Shown one piece after another: positions 24,692 through 33,704 of a DNA stretch of 64,000 bases. This DNA comes from Methylobacterium nodulans ORS 2060 (GTDB taxonomy: Bacteria > Pseudomonadota > Alphaproteobacteria > Rhizobiales > Beijerinckiaceae): contig NC_011894.1 in assembly GCF_000022085.1 (NCBI RefSeq), positions 3,685,501 to 3,749,500 of the forward strand. Direction: 5' to 3'. A model generated the notes under the pieces. It was not told the origin of the DNA. It did no database searches and saw only the letters and a list, made by a program, of their open reading frames with translations. Numbering within the stretch: the stretch's first letter is position 1; every line of letters begins with the position of its first letter. The position numbers and the translations under genes were made by a program.

Positions 24692-24797
24692 TTGGAGCAG
24701 GATCCGTTCATGGTGGAGCGGATCCTGCTCCAGGTTTTTGATTGTGCCGCATTGTCTGCGACGAACCGGGATCCACTTCGTCGGAAAATGCTCTAGC
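24692..24797. repeat. Dispersed repeat family B, copy 1
   Basis: This 105-base unit is nearly identical to 60259-60363. One end is a 13-bp perfect hairpin (GGAGCAGGATCCG at 24694-24706 with CGGATCCTGCTCC at 24719-24731). The rest carries TTTTGATTGTGCCGCATT and CCACTTCGTCGGAAAATGCT then CTAG. The unit provides the TAG stop codon of the membrane protein gene that ends at 24793. Confidence 0.9.
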
Positions 24798-25845
24798 CGA
24801 CCTTGCGGACCGGCTCCGCCGGCGGGAGATCCGGCTTGATGCCGGGACCGTCGATGGGCGGGGCCGGGGCGGCCGGCGGCACCTCCGCCTTGCTGCGGAT
24901 CGCCGCGGCGAGGCGGCCACGCTCGAACAGCAGCACCACCACGATCGCCATGGCGAAGGGCAGGAGCAGGTAGAACAGGCGGAAGATCAGCACGGCCGCC
25001 AGCACCTCGACCTTCGGCACGTCCGGCATCGCCGTGATGAAGACGAGCTCGAACACCCCGAGCCCGCCCGGCGCGTGCGAGACGAGGGCGGCCGAGAACG
25101 AGGCCAGGAACACCGCCAACACGACGAGGAAGCCCGGGTTTCCGGCCTCCGGCAGCGCGAAATAGATGATGCCCGCCGCCCCCAGCAGTTCGAGGGGCGC
25201 TGCGATGAGCTGACGCACCATCACGTTCGGGCGCGGATATTCGAGCTTGAAGCTGCGGATCGTCAGCGGCTTGAGGTGAAGGATCGAGCCGACGACGTAG
25301 AGGGCGACGACCGCGAGCAGCCCGCCGCCGAGGATGCGCGCCGTGGCCGGGTTCGTCATCACCGAGGGGAGGATGCCGGTGAGACGGGTGAGCAGCTCCG
25401 GCTGCAGCACCAGCACGAGGCCGCCGAGGAACATGGTCCCGAGGCCGAAGGTGAAGGAGCACAAAGCCACCAGCACCGCGACCTGCGCGGCGGTGAGCCC
25501 CTTCGACGTGTAGGCCCGGTAGCGCACCAGGGCGCCCGAGAACACCGAGGCCCCGATATTGTGCGACAGCGCGTAGGTGGTGAAGGAGCACAGCGACACG
25601 AAGAGCCAGGAGATGCCCCTCACGCCGAGATGGATCAGCGCGATCCGGTCGTACCAGGCGAGCGCCCCGTAGGCCACGAACGTCGAGAGGGCAGCGAGCG
25701 CGTAGCGGTGCGGCGGGATCGCCTTCAGGCTCGCCTCGACATCCGCGATCGAGAGGCCCTTGAGCTGGTGCCAGAGCAGGTAGATCGAGACCACGACGGC
25801 CGCGAGGCCGATCATCGGCCAGATGAACTCACGAAGCTTCTTCAT
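24793..25845 (-). CDS. UPF0104/lysylphosphatidylglycerol-synthase-like membrane protein
   Basis: A 350-residue integral membrane protein with about eight hydrophobic segments. SLCSFTTYALSHNIGASVFSG then ALVRYRAY and SHAPGGLGVFELVFI are typical of the UPF0104/LPG_synthase_TM family, the membrane half of MprF-type lipid flippases. No soluble synthase domain is present, so it may be a flippase-like or carrier protein. The C-terminal 35 residues are Pro/Ala-rich and end within a dispersed repeat. Confidence 0.87.
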   Translation of the reverse strand: MKKLREFIWPMIGLAAVVVSIYLLWHQLKGLSIADVEASLKAIPPHRYALAALSTFVAYGALAWYDRIALIHLGVRGISWLFVSLCSFTTYALSHNIGASVFSGALVRYRAYTSKGLTAAQVAVLVALCSFTFGLGTMFLGGLVLVLQPELLTRLTGILPSVMTNPATARILGGGLLAVVALYVVGSILHLKPLTIRSFKLEYPRPNVMVRQLIAAPLELLGAAGIIYFALPEAGNPGFLVVLAVFLASFSAALVSHAPGGLGVFELVFITAMPDVPKVEVLAAVLIFRLFYLLLPFAMAIVVVLLFERGRLAAAIRSKAEVPPAAPAPPIDGPGIKPDLPPAEPVRKVG

Positions 25846-25971
25846 GGCGGTTTCCGTCGCACTCCCGATCGGCGCGCTTGATGCCCGAGCGCACCCGCGG
25901 CCGCAAGGATGCCCCGCGGGCCGGGCGCCCTCCTTTCACGCGATCATGACGGTTTCGTGCCGCTCCGAATT

Positions 25972-26862
25972 CTAAAGGCCGCGCTCCTCCAGCCAGTCGA
26001 GCACGAGGCGGGCGACGGCCTCGGCCCCGAAATCGAGCTGCAGGAAATGGGCGATGTCCGGCACGGTGCGATGCGCGGCACCGTGATAGAGGGCGGTGCG
26101 CCATGTCGTCGCCGGCCAGATCATCCGGTCGCGAGCGCCGCCCACCACCAGAGCCGGCAGGCCGAGCAGGGAAGCCGAGAGAGGCGGCACGGGCCAATGC
26201 GCCTCGACGAGGGCCACGGGGCTCTCCGCCGTCATCCGGGCGGCGTAGCGGCGGGCGCGCTCCAGCGGCAGCCCCTCCGAGAACAGCCAGTGCCACGACA
26301 GCGCCATGGCGGGCTCGCGGCCGGGCAGGATCGTGCCCGCGAGGGATTCCAGCCAGAAACCCGGATCGGTCAGGGCGATGCGGGCGCTGACGAGCGCGAG
26401 GCCGTCCGGCGGCAGCGAGGCGAGGAGAACGAGCCCGCGCAGCCGGACTTGCCCGATCAGGCGCTGGGCCAGGAAGCCGCCGAGGGAGTGGCCGATCAGG
26501 ACGGGCGGCTCGCCGCAGCGCCCGATGGCCGCGCGCAGGTCGTCGAGATAATCGGCGAGCGACGCCTCGCGCAGCAGGCGGCGCCCGCCATGGCTGCGGC
26601 CGTGGCCGCGCAGGCTGAAGGCCGCCGCCCGGCGCCCCCGCCGGGCGAGGTGCGGCAGGAAGATCTCCTGCCAGATCCAGGCGCCGCCGAAGGCGCCGTG
26701 CACGAACAGGAGCGGGGCGCCGCTCGGCTGGCCGAGAGGCTCAGCCTCGATCCATTCCAGGGCCGGGCCGTCGGGCCGCGCGATCATCGCGGCCGTGATG
26801 CGGCCCTCCGGGCCGGGCGCCACGGGAAAGCGTTGCGCCCCGGCGCCGTCGTCCTGCCTCAT
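25972..26862 (-). CDS. Alpha/beta hydrolase
   Basis: A 296-residue alpha/beta-hydrolase fold protein. LLFVHGAFGGAWIWQ is the oxyanion region, LIGHSLGGFLAQ holds the nucleophile Ser, GGARDRMIW the acid and VPDIAHFLQLD the His. The substrate is unknown; esterase, lactonase and dehalogenase relatives share this layout. ATG 26862 is preferred, with GGGGACG just upstream. It reads away from the acetyltransferase gene. Confidence 0.9.
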   Translation of the reverse strand: MRQDDGAGAQRFPVAPGPEGRITAAMIARPDGPALEWIEAEPLGQPSGAPLLFVHGAFGGAWIWQEIFLPHLARRGRRAAAFSLRGHGRSHGGRRLLREASLADYLDDLRAAIGRCGEPPVLIGHSLGGFLAQRLIGQVRLRGLVLLASLPPDGLALVSARIALTDPGFWLESLAGTILPGREPAMALSWHWLFSEGLPLERARRYAARMTAESPVALVEAHWPVPPLSASLLGLPALVVGGARDRMIWPATTWRTALYHGAAHRTVPDIAHFLQLDFGAEAVARLVLDWLEERGL

Positions 26863-27000
26863 CGTCCCCGCTCCCGCACCGCCGCCCCGCTGCGGCTCCC
26901 ACGCGGCCGGGCCGAGCATGAATCATGCCGCAGGGTCAAGTGGATCCGATGCGGCTTGGGCGAGGCTTGCGGCAGAGGTGTCCGGGCGTCAGGAGGAAGC

Positions 27001-27597
27001 ATGACGCCTCTCAACCTCGACGGGCTCACGCCCGTTCCCGCGACGCATGTCGCCGCGATCGTGACCTCCCTGGAGATGCGGGCCCGCCCTGCCCTGCCGG
27101 AGCCGGAGCCGCCGCCTTTGCCTCTCGACGCCATCGGCGCCGACATCGCCCGCTACCGGGCGCTGTTCGACCGGGTCGGCGCGCCTTGGCTGTGGTTCAG
27201 CCGGCGCCGGATCGACGACGCGGCGCTCGCGGCGATTCTCGCCGATCCGGCCGTCGAGGCGCTCGCCCTCACGGAAGGCGGCCGGGATATCGGCCTCCTC
27301 GAACTCGATGCGCGGGTTCCCGGTGAGGTCGAGATCGCCTTCTTCGGGCTTGCCCCCGAGGCGATCGGGCAGGGCGCCGGGCGGCGGCTGATGACGGAAG
27401 CCTTGCGCCGCGCATGGTCGCGGCCGGTCCGGCGGGTCTGGGTGCATACCTGCACCTTCGATCATCCGGGCGCGGTGGCCTTCTACGAGCGGTCCGGCTT
27501 TTGCGCCTTCGCGCGGGCCATCGAGGTCGTGCCGGATCCGCGCCTCTCGGGACACCTGCCGCGCGATGCCGCACCGCACGTGCCCGTCCTGGCCTGA
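27001..27597 (+). CDS. GNAT-family N-acetyltransferase
   Basis: A 198-residue acetyltransferase. EIAFFGLAPEAIGQGAGRRL then MTEAL is the acetyl-CoA-binding motif A, and TCTFDHPGAVAFYERSGF is motif B. An N-terminal extension of about 60 residues precedes the fold. A strong AGGAGG lies 5 bases before the ATG. The acceptor substrate is unknown. Confidence 0.9.
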   Translation: MTPLNLDGLTPVPATHVAAIVTSLEMRARPALPEPEPPPLPLDAIGADIARYRALFDRVGAPWLWFSRRRIDDAALAAILADPAVEALALTEGGRDIGLLELDARVPGEVEIAFFGLAPEAIGQGAGRRLMTEALRRAWSRPVRRVWVHTCTFDHPGAVAFYERSGFCAFARAIEVVPDPRLSGHLPRDAAPHVPVLA

Positions 27598-27616
27598 TTT
27601 AGATCGGAAAACCGGA

Positions 27617-28024
27617 TCAGGCGCGGGCGCGGTTAAGTCCGATTGCGTCCATCTCAGCCTGGTCGCGGGCCGTCTCGGCGGCGCGCTCGGCCGAGCGCTC
27701 GCGGTCATCGAGGATCTCCACCTTCTTGAGCTCCTCGAAGGCCTCCGCCAGGGCCGCCTTGGCCTCGGCGAGCTGGGCATCGAGGTCGCTCGCCGAGTGG
27801 CGGATGTTGTCGCGGCGCTGGGCCGCGGCCCGCGCGTAGGTGGGATAGGCGAAATGGGCCGGGTCGGAGATTCCGGCGCGCTGCTCCTCCTGAGCGATCT
27901 CGCGGTCGAGTTCCGCCGCCATGCGGGCGAAATCCGCGATCATCATCTCGATCTGGGTGACGCGGCGGCGCTTCTCGTCCACCTGGAAGCGTCGCAACCG
28001 GATGAGCGTGTCCCGCGATTTCAT
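27617..28024 (-). CDS. fliJ: Flagellar export chaperone FliJ
   Basis: A 135-residue, fully helical, charged protein. Heptad-like runs (RLRRFQVDEKRRRVTQIEMM and AKAALAEAFEELKKVEILDD) give the coiled-coil hairpin expected of FliJ, the stalk-like partner of the export ATPase. It lies directly downstream of fliI, the conserved alphaproteobacterial order. The start ATG 28024 gives the usual family length. Confidence 0.9.
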   Translation of the reverse strand: MKSRDTLIRLRRFQVDEKRRRVTQIEMMIADFARMAAELDREIAQEEQRAGISDPAHFAYPTYARAAAQRRDNIRHSASDLDAQLAEAKAALAEAFEELKKVEILDDRERSAERAAETARDQAEMDAIGLNRARA

Positions 28025-28147
28025 CGTGCTCCCACTCCACGCCTTCGGGCGGTGACCCCGCCCCTTTGCCCGAACGGGACGCGGCGCCGACGTAGGCCCG
28101 CGCAGGGCGCAACCCCGCTCGGGCATCGGCTGCGGCGACGTGCCGGC

Positions 28148-29509
28148 TCAGGGCCCGCCGACGATCGCCGCCAGGCGACGGTATCCTTCGCCGAGGGAGG
28201 TTGCTTCTTCCTTACTCTGCCCCAGAAAAGCCTCCAGATCGGGCATCAGCGCCACCGCCTCGTCCACCTCCGGGGAGGAGCCGGCCCGATAGGCGCCGAG
28301 CCGGATCAGCTCCTCCATGTCCGCATGGGTCGACATCAGGTGGCGGGCACGCTGGACCACAGGCAGGAAGGCGGGGTCGCAGGCGCGCGGCATGGTGCGC
28401 GAGACCGAGCGCAGCACGTTGATGGCCGGATAGCGCCCGCGTTCCGCGATGCGCCGCTCCATCACGATGTGGCCGTCGAGGATGCCCCGCACCGCGTCGG
28501 CCACGGGCTCGTTGTGGTCGTCGCCCTCGACCAGCACCGTGAACAGGCCCGAGATCATCCCCTCCCCGGTGCCGGGCCCGGCCCGTTCGAGCAGGCGCGG
28601 CAGCTCGCTGAACACCGTGGGAGTATAGCCCTTGGCGGTCGGCGGCTCCCCGGCGGCGAGGCCGACATCCCGCTGCGCCATGGCAAAGCGGGTGATCGAG
28701 TCGATCATGCAGAGCACTTGGGCGCCCTCGTCGCGAAAATGCTCGGCGAGCGCGAGGGTCGCGTAGGCCGCGTTGCGCCGCATGAGCGCCGGCTCGTCGG
28801 AGGTCGCCACCACCACCACGGAGCGCGCGAGGCCCTCCGGGCCGAGATCGTCCTGCAGGAATTCCTGCACCTCCCGCCCGCGCTCGCCGACGAGGCCGAT
28901 CACCGCCACGTCGGAGGCCGCCGAGCGGGCGAGCATCGACAGCAGCACCGACTTGCCGACGCCCGAGCCCGCGAAGATGCCCATGCGCTGGCCCCGGCAC
29001 AGGGTGAGGAAGGTGTTGATGCAGCGCACCCCGAGATCGAGCGGAGGGCCGACCCGGCGGCGGGCATGGGCCGGCGGCGGGTCGGTCTGGAGCGGATAGG
29101 CGACGGGCCCCGGCGGCAGCGGCCCGAGGCCGTCGATCGGCCGCCCGAGGGCGTCGATGACCCGCCCGAGCCAAGCCCGCGACGGCCGGATCGCACCCGC
29201 ATTCTCCGCCCGCACCCGCGCCGGGCAGCCCCGCCGCACACCCTGGAGCGAGCCGAACGGCATCGCGAGCGCGTGGGCGCCCGAGAAGCCGATGATCTCG
29301 CAGGGAATGCTCGCCTCGCGGGTCCCGCCCGCCTCGACCACGATGTCGAGCCGTCCGCCGAGCCGCATCGCCGCGACCGGGCCCGCCACCTCGATCAGCA
29401 GGCCGCGGATCGCCACCACGCGACCGAAGATCTCCAGGCTCTCGAGACCATCGAGCGCCGCGCGGGCCGCCGCGAGGCGCCCCGATGTCCCTGCCCCATC
29501 GAACGCCAT
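28148..29509 (-). CDS. fliI: Flagellum-specific ATPase FliI
   Basis: A 453-residue ATPase. [20 protein letters not shown] is the Walker A region, [15 protein letters not shown] and [20 protein letters not shown] (Walker B) follow, and [20 protein letters not shown] is the signature of type III secretion ATPases. It energises unfolding and chaperone release at the flagellar export gate. It is transcribed divergently from ctrA and upstream of fliJ with a 123-base gap. Confidence 0.96.
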   Translation of the reverse strand: MAFDGAGTSGRLAAARAALDGLESLEIFGRVVAIRGLLIEVAGPVAAMRLGGRLDIVVEAGGTREASIPCEIIGFSGAHALAMPFGSLQGVRRGCPARVRAENAGAIRPSRAWLGRVIDALGRPIDGLGPLPPGPVAYPLQTDPPPAHARRRVGPPLDLGVRCINTFLTLCRGQRMGIFAGSGVGKSVLLSMLARSAASDVAVIGLVGERGREVQEFLQDDLGPEGLARSVVVVATSDEPALMRRNAAYATLALAEHFRDEGAQVLCMIDSITRFAMAQRDVGLAAGEPPTAKGYTPTVFSELPRLLERAGPGTGEGMISGLFTVLVEGDDHNEPVADAVRGILDGHIVMERRIAERGRYPAINVLRSVSRTMPRACDPAFLPVVQRARHLMSTHADMEELIRLGAYRAGSSPEVDEAVALMPDLEAFLGQSKEEATSLGEGYRRLAAIVGGP

Positions 29510-30001
29510 CGCGTGCGCGGTCCCATCCCCGAAATCGTTTCGACGCCCTCGGCAATTTGTGCGAGACAGGGCGGCCGCACCAGGGCGAAGCCGGCGCCTC
29601 GCCCCGGCGCGGCTGCTTCGCGGCCCGGTCGCATCAACCTTCCGTTTACCCGTCTCCTTAACACTGCCGGTAACCGGACCAGCGATGCCCGGCCGGCGGA
29701 AATCCGGCAGAGTGTCGTGAATGCAACAACGGGGATGAAATCGAATATCTGGAGTCGGTTAGCCCGGCTCCGCAGCGACCAGACCCGACCACGGCAGGGC
29801 CGAGAGCCGGAACGGAACGATAACGCGCAAAGGATTGGCGGATGCGGTGGATCCGAAGCGCTTGCGGGACGGAATCAGGCTTTGTTAACGCTTTGGGCAT
29901 AGCGTCGCGAGTTAAATGCAGACGGGCGTCCGCCACGGGCCGGTGGCGGATGGGCGGCGGGTGTTTGCCTCACCCTCATGGGCCAGGGCTTGGGGACTGA
30001 G
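29510..30001. promoter_or_regulatory. Divergent fliI-ctrA control region
   Basis: A 492-base gene-free region between divergent fliI and ctrA. A GANTC site (GAATC, 29872-29876), the target of the cell-cycle methyltransferase CcrM, lies about 125 bases before ctrA, followed by TTAA at 29885-29888 and 29912-29915. TTAC-N8-TTAA at 29646-29661 resembles a CtrA half-site pair (consensus TTAA-N7-TTAA) but has the wrong spacing. CcrM/CtrA control is known for ctrA in Caulobacter; here it is inferred. Confidence 0.45.
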
Positions 30002-30703
30002 ATGCGCGTACTTCTGATCGAGGACGACAGCGCCACGGCGCAGAGCATCGAGTTGATGCTCAAGTCCGAGAACTTCAACACCTACACCACCGACCTCGGC
30101 GAGGAGGGCGTCGATCTCGGCAAGCTGTACGATTACGACATCATCCTCCTCGACCTGAACCTGCCCGACATGTCGGGCTACGAGGTGCTGCGCTCCCTGC
30201 GGGTCGCCAAGGTGAAGACGCCGATCCTGATCCTCTCCGGCATGGCCGGCATCGAGGACAAGGTGAAGGGCCTCGGCTTCGGCGCCGACGACTACCTGAC
30301 AAAGCCGTTCCACAAGGATGAGCTCGTCGCGCGCATCCACGCGATCGTGCGCCGCTCGAAGGGGCACGCGCAGTCGGTGATCACCACCGGCGACCTGATT
30401 GTGAACCTCGACCAGAAGACTGTCGAGGTCTCGGGCGCCCGGGTTCACCTGACCGGCAAGGAGTACCAGATGCTGGAACTCCTCTCCCTCCGGAAGGGCA
30501 CCACGCTCACCAAGGAGATGTTCCTCAACCATCTCTATGGCGGCATGGACGAGCCGGAGCTCAAGATCATCGACGTGTTCATCTGCAAGCTTCGCAAGAA
30601 GCTGGCCAATGCCAGCCAGGGCAAGAACTACATCGAAACGGTGTGGGGCCGCGGCTACGTGCTGCGCGAGCCGAGCGACGACGAGGATCGTATCGCCGTC
30701 TGA
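30002..30703 (+). CDS. ctrA: Cell-cycle response regulator CtrA
   Basis: A 233-residue OmpR-type regulator. The receiver has acidic residues in [11 protein letters not shown], phospho-acceptor D51 in [12 protein letters not shown] and K101 in [10 protein letters not shown]. The C-terminal winged helix has [19 protein letters not shown] and GRGYVLREP. Near identity to Caulobacter/Brucella CtrA in these blocks makes the call firm. It controls cell-cycle and flagellar genes. The C-terminus ends RIAV rather than the double-Ala degron of Caulobacter. Confidence 0.97.
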   Translation: MRVLLIEDDSATAQSIELMLKSENFNTYTTDLGEEGVDLGKLYDYDIILLDLNLPDMSGYEVLRSLRVAKVKTPILILSGMAGIEDKVKGLGFGADDYLTKPFHKDELVARIHAIVRRSKGHAQSVITTGDLIVNLDQKTVEVSGARVHLTGKEYQMLELLSLRKGTTLTKEMFLNHLYGGMDEPELKIIDVFICKLRKKLANASQGKNYIETVWGRGYVLREPSDDEDRIAV

Positions 30704-30787
30704 TGGCGGACGCGGGCCGGGGGCGGAGGCCACCGGCGCGCCATGGGCCTCACGACCGCGCGTCCGGGATGTCCGGCCGAGTGCGTG

Positions 30788-31606
30788 CTACTGGCCGGCA
30801 TTCGGCACGAAGAGCGGCTCGCCGTTGATCCGATAGCTCGCGATCACGCCCTGGCCCGCCGGCGAGACGAGCCAATCGATGAAGGCCTGCCCCTCGCGGG
30901 CCTTGACGTGCGGGTGCCTGGCCGGATTGACCAGGATCACGCCGTACTGGTTGAAGAGGCGCGGATCGCCTTCGACCAGGATCTTGAGATCGCCGCGATT
31001 CTTGAAGGCGAGCCAGGTACCGCGGTCGGCCAGAACGTAGGCATTGGTGGCCGAGGCGGCGTTGAGGGCCGGCCCCATGCCCTGGCCGATCTCCTTGTAG
31101 TACCACGCGCCCCGCACCGCGCCGAGGTCGAGACCCGCCTCGCGCCAGACCCGCAACTCCGCCGCATGCGTGCCCGAGCGGTCGCCGCGCGAGATGAAGG
31201 GCGCCTTGGCGGCCGCGATCCGGCGGAAGGCCTCGGCTACGTCGCGGCCGGCCGCCCCGGCCGGATCATCCTTGGGTCCGACGACCACGAAGTCGTTGTA
31301 CATCACGGGGAAGCGCTTCACGCCGAAGCCATCGCGCACGAAGGCCTCTTCGGCGGCCTGATCGTGCACGAAGACCACGTCGGCATCCCCGCGGCGGCCG
31401 ACGTCGAGGGCCTGCCCGGTGCCGAGAGCCACCACCCGCACGGCGATGCCGGTGGCCTCCGTGAAGCGCGGAAGAAGATGCCCGAACAGGCCCGACTGCT
31501 CGGTCGAGGTCGTCGAGGCGACCGTGATGCTCTCGGCGGCCCGGAGGGGCGCCGCGGCCAGAACGGCGAGCAGGGTCAGGCAGAGCAGGCGGCGAAGGCG
31601 GTCCAC
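30788..31606 (-). CDS. tupA: Tungstate-type ABC transporter binding protein
   Basis: A 272-residue periplasmic protein with a signal peptide ending LRAAES. The N-terminal TVASTTSTEQSGLF carries the Thr-Thr-Ser-Thr anion-binding motif of TupA tungstate binders, followed by GTGQALDVGRRGDADVVFVH. Family members bind tungstate with high selectivity over molybdate. The start lies 31 bases inside the ATPase gene. It is the last gene of a B-C-A operon. Confidence 0.9.
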   Translation of the reverse strand: MDRLRRLLCLTLLAVLAAAPLRAAESITVASTTSTEQSGLFGHLLPRFTEATGIAVRVVALGTGQALDVGRRGDADVVFVHDQAAEEAFVRDGFGVKRFPVMYNDFVVVGPKDDPAGAAGRDVAEAFRRIAAAKAPFISRGDRSGTHAAELRVWREAGLDLGAVRGAWYYKEIGQGMGPALNAASATNAYVLADRGTWLAFKNRGDLKILVEGDPRLFNQYGVILVNPARHPHVKAREGQAFIDWLVSPAGQGVIASYRINGEPLFVPNAGQ

Positions 31607-32310
31607 GGCAATTCTCCGGCGAGATAGGCCCTTGTCTCGGGCGAACGGGGATCGGACAGAACCTGCCGGGCCGGGCCGTGCTCGACCACGCGGCCCTCCG
31701 ACAGGACGACGACATCGCGGGCGAGCCGCGCCACTTGGCCGAGATGGTGCGAGACGAGCAGCACCTTGGTGCCGGCCCGCGCCATGGCGGCGATCACCCG
31801 CTCCACCGCCTCCGTCGCGGCGGGATCGAGATTGGCGGTCGGCTCGTCGAGAAGGAGAAGGTCGGGCGCCACCGCCCAGGCGCGGGCGAGGGCGAGCCGC
31901 TGCTGCTCGCCGCCGGACAGCTTGGTGGCCGGATCGCCGGCGCGGTCGGCCAGACCGACGAGGGCGAGGGCCGCTGCGATGCGCGCCGCCTGCTCCGCGC
32001 GGGGCAGCCCCGCCGGGCCGAGGGCGAGCCGGACGTTGCGGGCGGCGCTGGCCCGGATCAGGCCCGGGCGCTGGAACACGAAGGCGCGCCGGACCGCGCC
32101 GCCCTCCCCCCGCCCGATGCGGATGCGCCCCTGGCTCGGAGCGAGGAGCCCGTCGAGGAGCCGCAGCAGCACGCTCTTGCCCGCCCCGTTCGGCCCGATG
32201 ATGGCGGTGATCCCGGGCTCCTCGATGCGGAGGCTCACGCCGTCGAGGATCGCCCGGCCTCCCGCCCGGAACGACACGCCGTCGAGCAGGACGGGAAGGC
32301 CCGGGCTCAT
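31576..32310 (-). CDS. tupC: Tungstate-type ABC transporter ATPase
   Basis: A 244-residue ABC ATPase. It shows Walker A GPNGAGKSVLL, Q-loop FVFQRPGLI, signature LSGGEQQRLALARA, Walker B LLLLDEPTANLD and switch His in VSHHLGQ. It powers the adjacent permease. It overlaps tupB by 4 bases and tupA by 31, so the three genes are translated from one message. Confidence 0.92.
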   Translation of the reverse strand: MSPGLPVLLDGVSFRAGGRAILDGVSLRIEEPGITAIIGPNGAGKSVLLRLLDGLLAPSQGRIRIGRGEGGAVRRAFVFQRPGLIRASAARNVRLALGPAGLPRAEQAARIAAALALVGLADRAGDPATKLSGGEQQRLALARAWAVAPDLLLLDEPTANLDPAATEAVERVIAAMARAGTKVLLVSHHLGQVARLARDVVVLSEGRVVEHGPARQVLSDPRSPETRAYLAGELPWTAFAACSA

Positions 32311-33002
32311 CCGTAGGCCCTGGCCGCGTAGGCGCGCAGCAGCGCCGCCGCGGCGTTGACCGCGAAGACGAGGCCGATCAGCACCGCACCGAGAGCGAGG
32401 GCGAGGGCGAGATCCCCCTTCTGCGTCTCGAGGGAGATCGCGGTCGTCATGGTGCGCGTCTGGCCGGCGATGTTGCCGCCCACCACCAGCACGGCGCCGA
32501 CCTCCGAGATCGCCCGCCCGAAGGCGGCCAGCACCACGGTCACGAGGGAGAACCGCGCATCGTAGGCCAGGGCCGCCGCCCGCCGCACCGCCCCGAGGCG
32601 CAGCGACCGCAGCTGCTCGCCGAGATGCGCCTCGGCATCGGCGAGGATCTGCCGGGACAGGGCTGCGACGAGCGGCGTTACCAGCACGGTCTGGGCCGCG
32701 ATCATCGCCCCCGGCGTGAACAACAGGCCCATCGGACCCAAGGGGCCCGAGCGAGACAGAAGGAGATAGAGCACGAGGCCGACGATCACGGGCGGCAGGC
32801 CCATGAGGGCATTGAGGCACCCCACCAGGGTCTGGCGCCCCCGGAAGGACGCGACCGCCACGAGGGCGCCGAGCGGGATGCCGAGACAGGAGCCGAGCAG
32901 CACCGCCGACAGGCTCACCCGCAGGGAGAGCCACGCGATCGCCACCACCTCGCTGTCGAGGCTGGACAGCTTCGCGACGGTCTCGTGCAGGGTTTCGGAC
33001 AT
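32307..33002 (-). CDS. tupB: Tungstate-type ABC transporter permease
   Basis: A 231-residue permease with five to six membrane segments. The coupling-helix region reads LRSLRLGAVRRAAALA, and the conserved AFGRAISEVGAVLVVGGNI and TMTTAISLETQKGD are hallmarks of TupB/WtpB-type permeases. It is the first gene of the operon, divergent from mntR. ATG 33002 is taken; the in-frame upstream extension is not membrane-protein-like. Confidence 0.92.
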   Translation of the reverse strand: MSETLHETVAKLSSLDSEVVAIAWLSLRVSLSAVLLGSCLGIPLGALVAVASFRGRQTLVGCLNALMGLPPVIVGLVLYLLLSRSGPLGPMGLLFTPGAMIAAQTVLVTPLVAALSRQILADAEAHLGEQLRSLRLGAVRRAAALAYDARFSLVTVVLAAFGRAISEVGAVLVVGGNIAGQTRTMTTAISLETQKGDLALALALGAVLIGLVFAVNAAAALLRAYAARAYG

Positions 33003-33189
33003 CGGATCGGTGCGGCCCCGGGCAGGCTGCTGATGCAATGGGCCGGTTCGGGGGCACAATAGGAAATTCTCTTCATATGCGGCCCGAGGCTGTCCTCGCC
33101 TCCGACCTTCGCCCCCTGCACACCCGTCCCGCCCTCGTCTAAGAAGAGGCGTGACGCGGATCCGAACCTGAGGCGAACCTTCCCGACCC

Positions 33190-33651
33190 ATGCAGGACCT
33201 GCCCCGAGACCGCCGGGATGAGCCCGCGCTCGTCGATGCTGAGGCGCATTCCGCCGGGTTCCGGCAGGTGCGCGAGGCACGCCGCCTCGAACTCGTGGAG
33301 GATTACGTCGAGCTGATCGCCGACCTGATCGGCGATAGCGGCGAAGCGCGCCAAGTCGACATCGCGGCCCGCCTCGGGGTGGCGCAGCCGACGGTCGCCA
33401 AGATGCTCAAGCGCCTCGCCGAGGAGGGGCTGGTGCAGCAGCGCCCCTATCGGGGCGTGTTCCTGACCGAGGCCGGCCGGACGCTCGCCGCCGAATCGCG
33501 CGAGCGCCACCGCATCGTGGAGGCCTTCCTGCTCGCGCTCGGCGTCAGCCCGGAGGTGGCGCGCTGCGACGCGGAGGGCATCGAGCACCATGTCAGCCGC
33601 GAAACGCTCGATGCCTTCCGGCGCTTCACCGCCGGGCAGGGAGCTGCGTGA
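33190..33651 (+). CDS. mntR: DtxR-family metalloregulator (MntR type)
   Basis: A 153-residue regulator. The N-terminal winged helix is [20 protein letters not shown] then [10 protein letters not shown]. The dimer/metal domain has [11 protein letters not shown], whose Cys, Glu and His supply the Mn/Fe ligands of the DtxR family. It ends after the dimerisation helix with no SH3 domain, as in MntR. It usually controls manganese uptake. Here it faces the tup operon across 187 bases, suggesting it may act on that promoter. Confidence 0.9.
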   Translation: MQDLPRDRRDEPALVDAEAHSAGFRQVREARRLELVEDYVELIADLIGDSGEARQVDIAARLGVAQPTVAKMLKRLAEEGLVQQRPYRGVFLTEAGRTLAAESRERHRIVEAFLLALGVSPEVARCDAEGIEHHVSRETLDAFRRFTAGQGAA

Positions 33652-33704
33652 GCGGGACGCCGCTCACGGGGACTCGCTCGCTTGAATCGGACCCTTGGCT
33701 TCGG

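Noticed and set aside
29646..29661. CtrA binding box TTAC-N8-TTAA
   Set aside because: Spacing and first half-site deviate from TTAA-N7-TTAA, so it was kept only as a remark, not as a called site.
28148..29902. Long plus-strand frame over fliI
   Set aside because: Opposite a gene with perfect FliI motifs, and its translation has no recognisable features.
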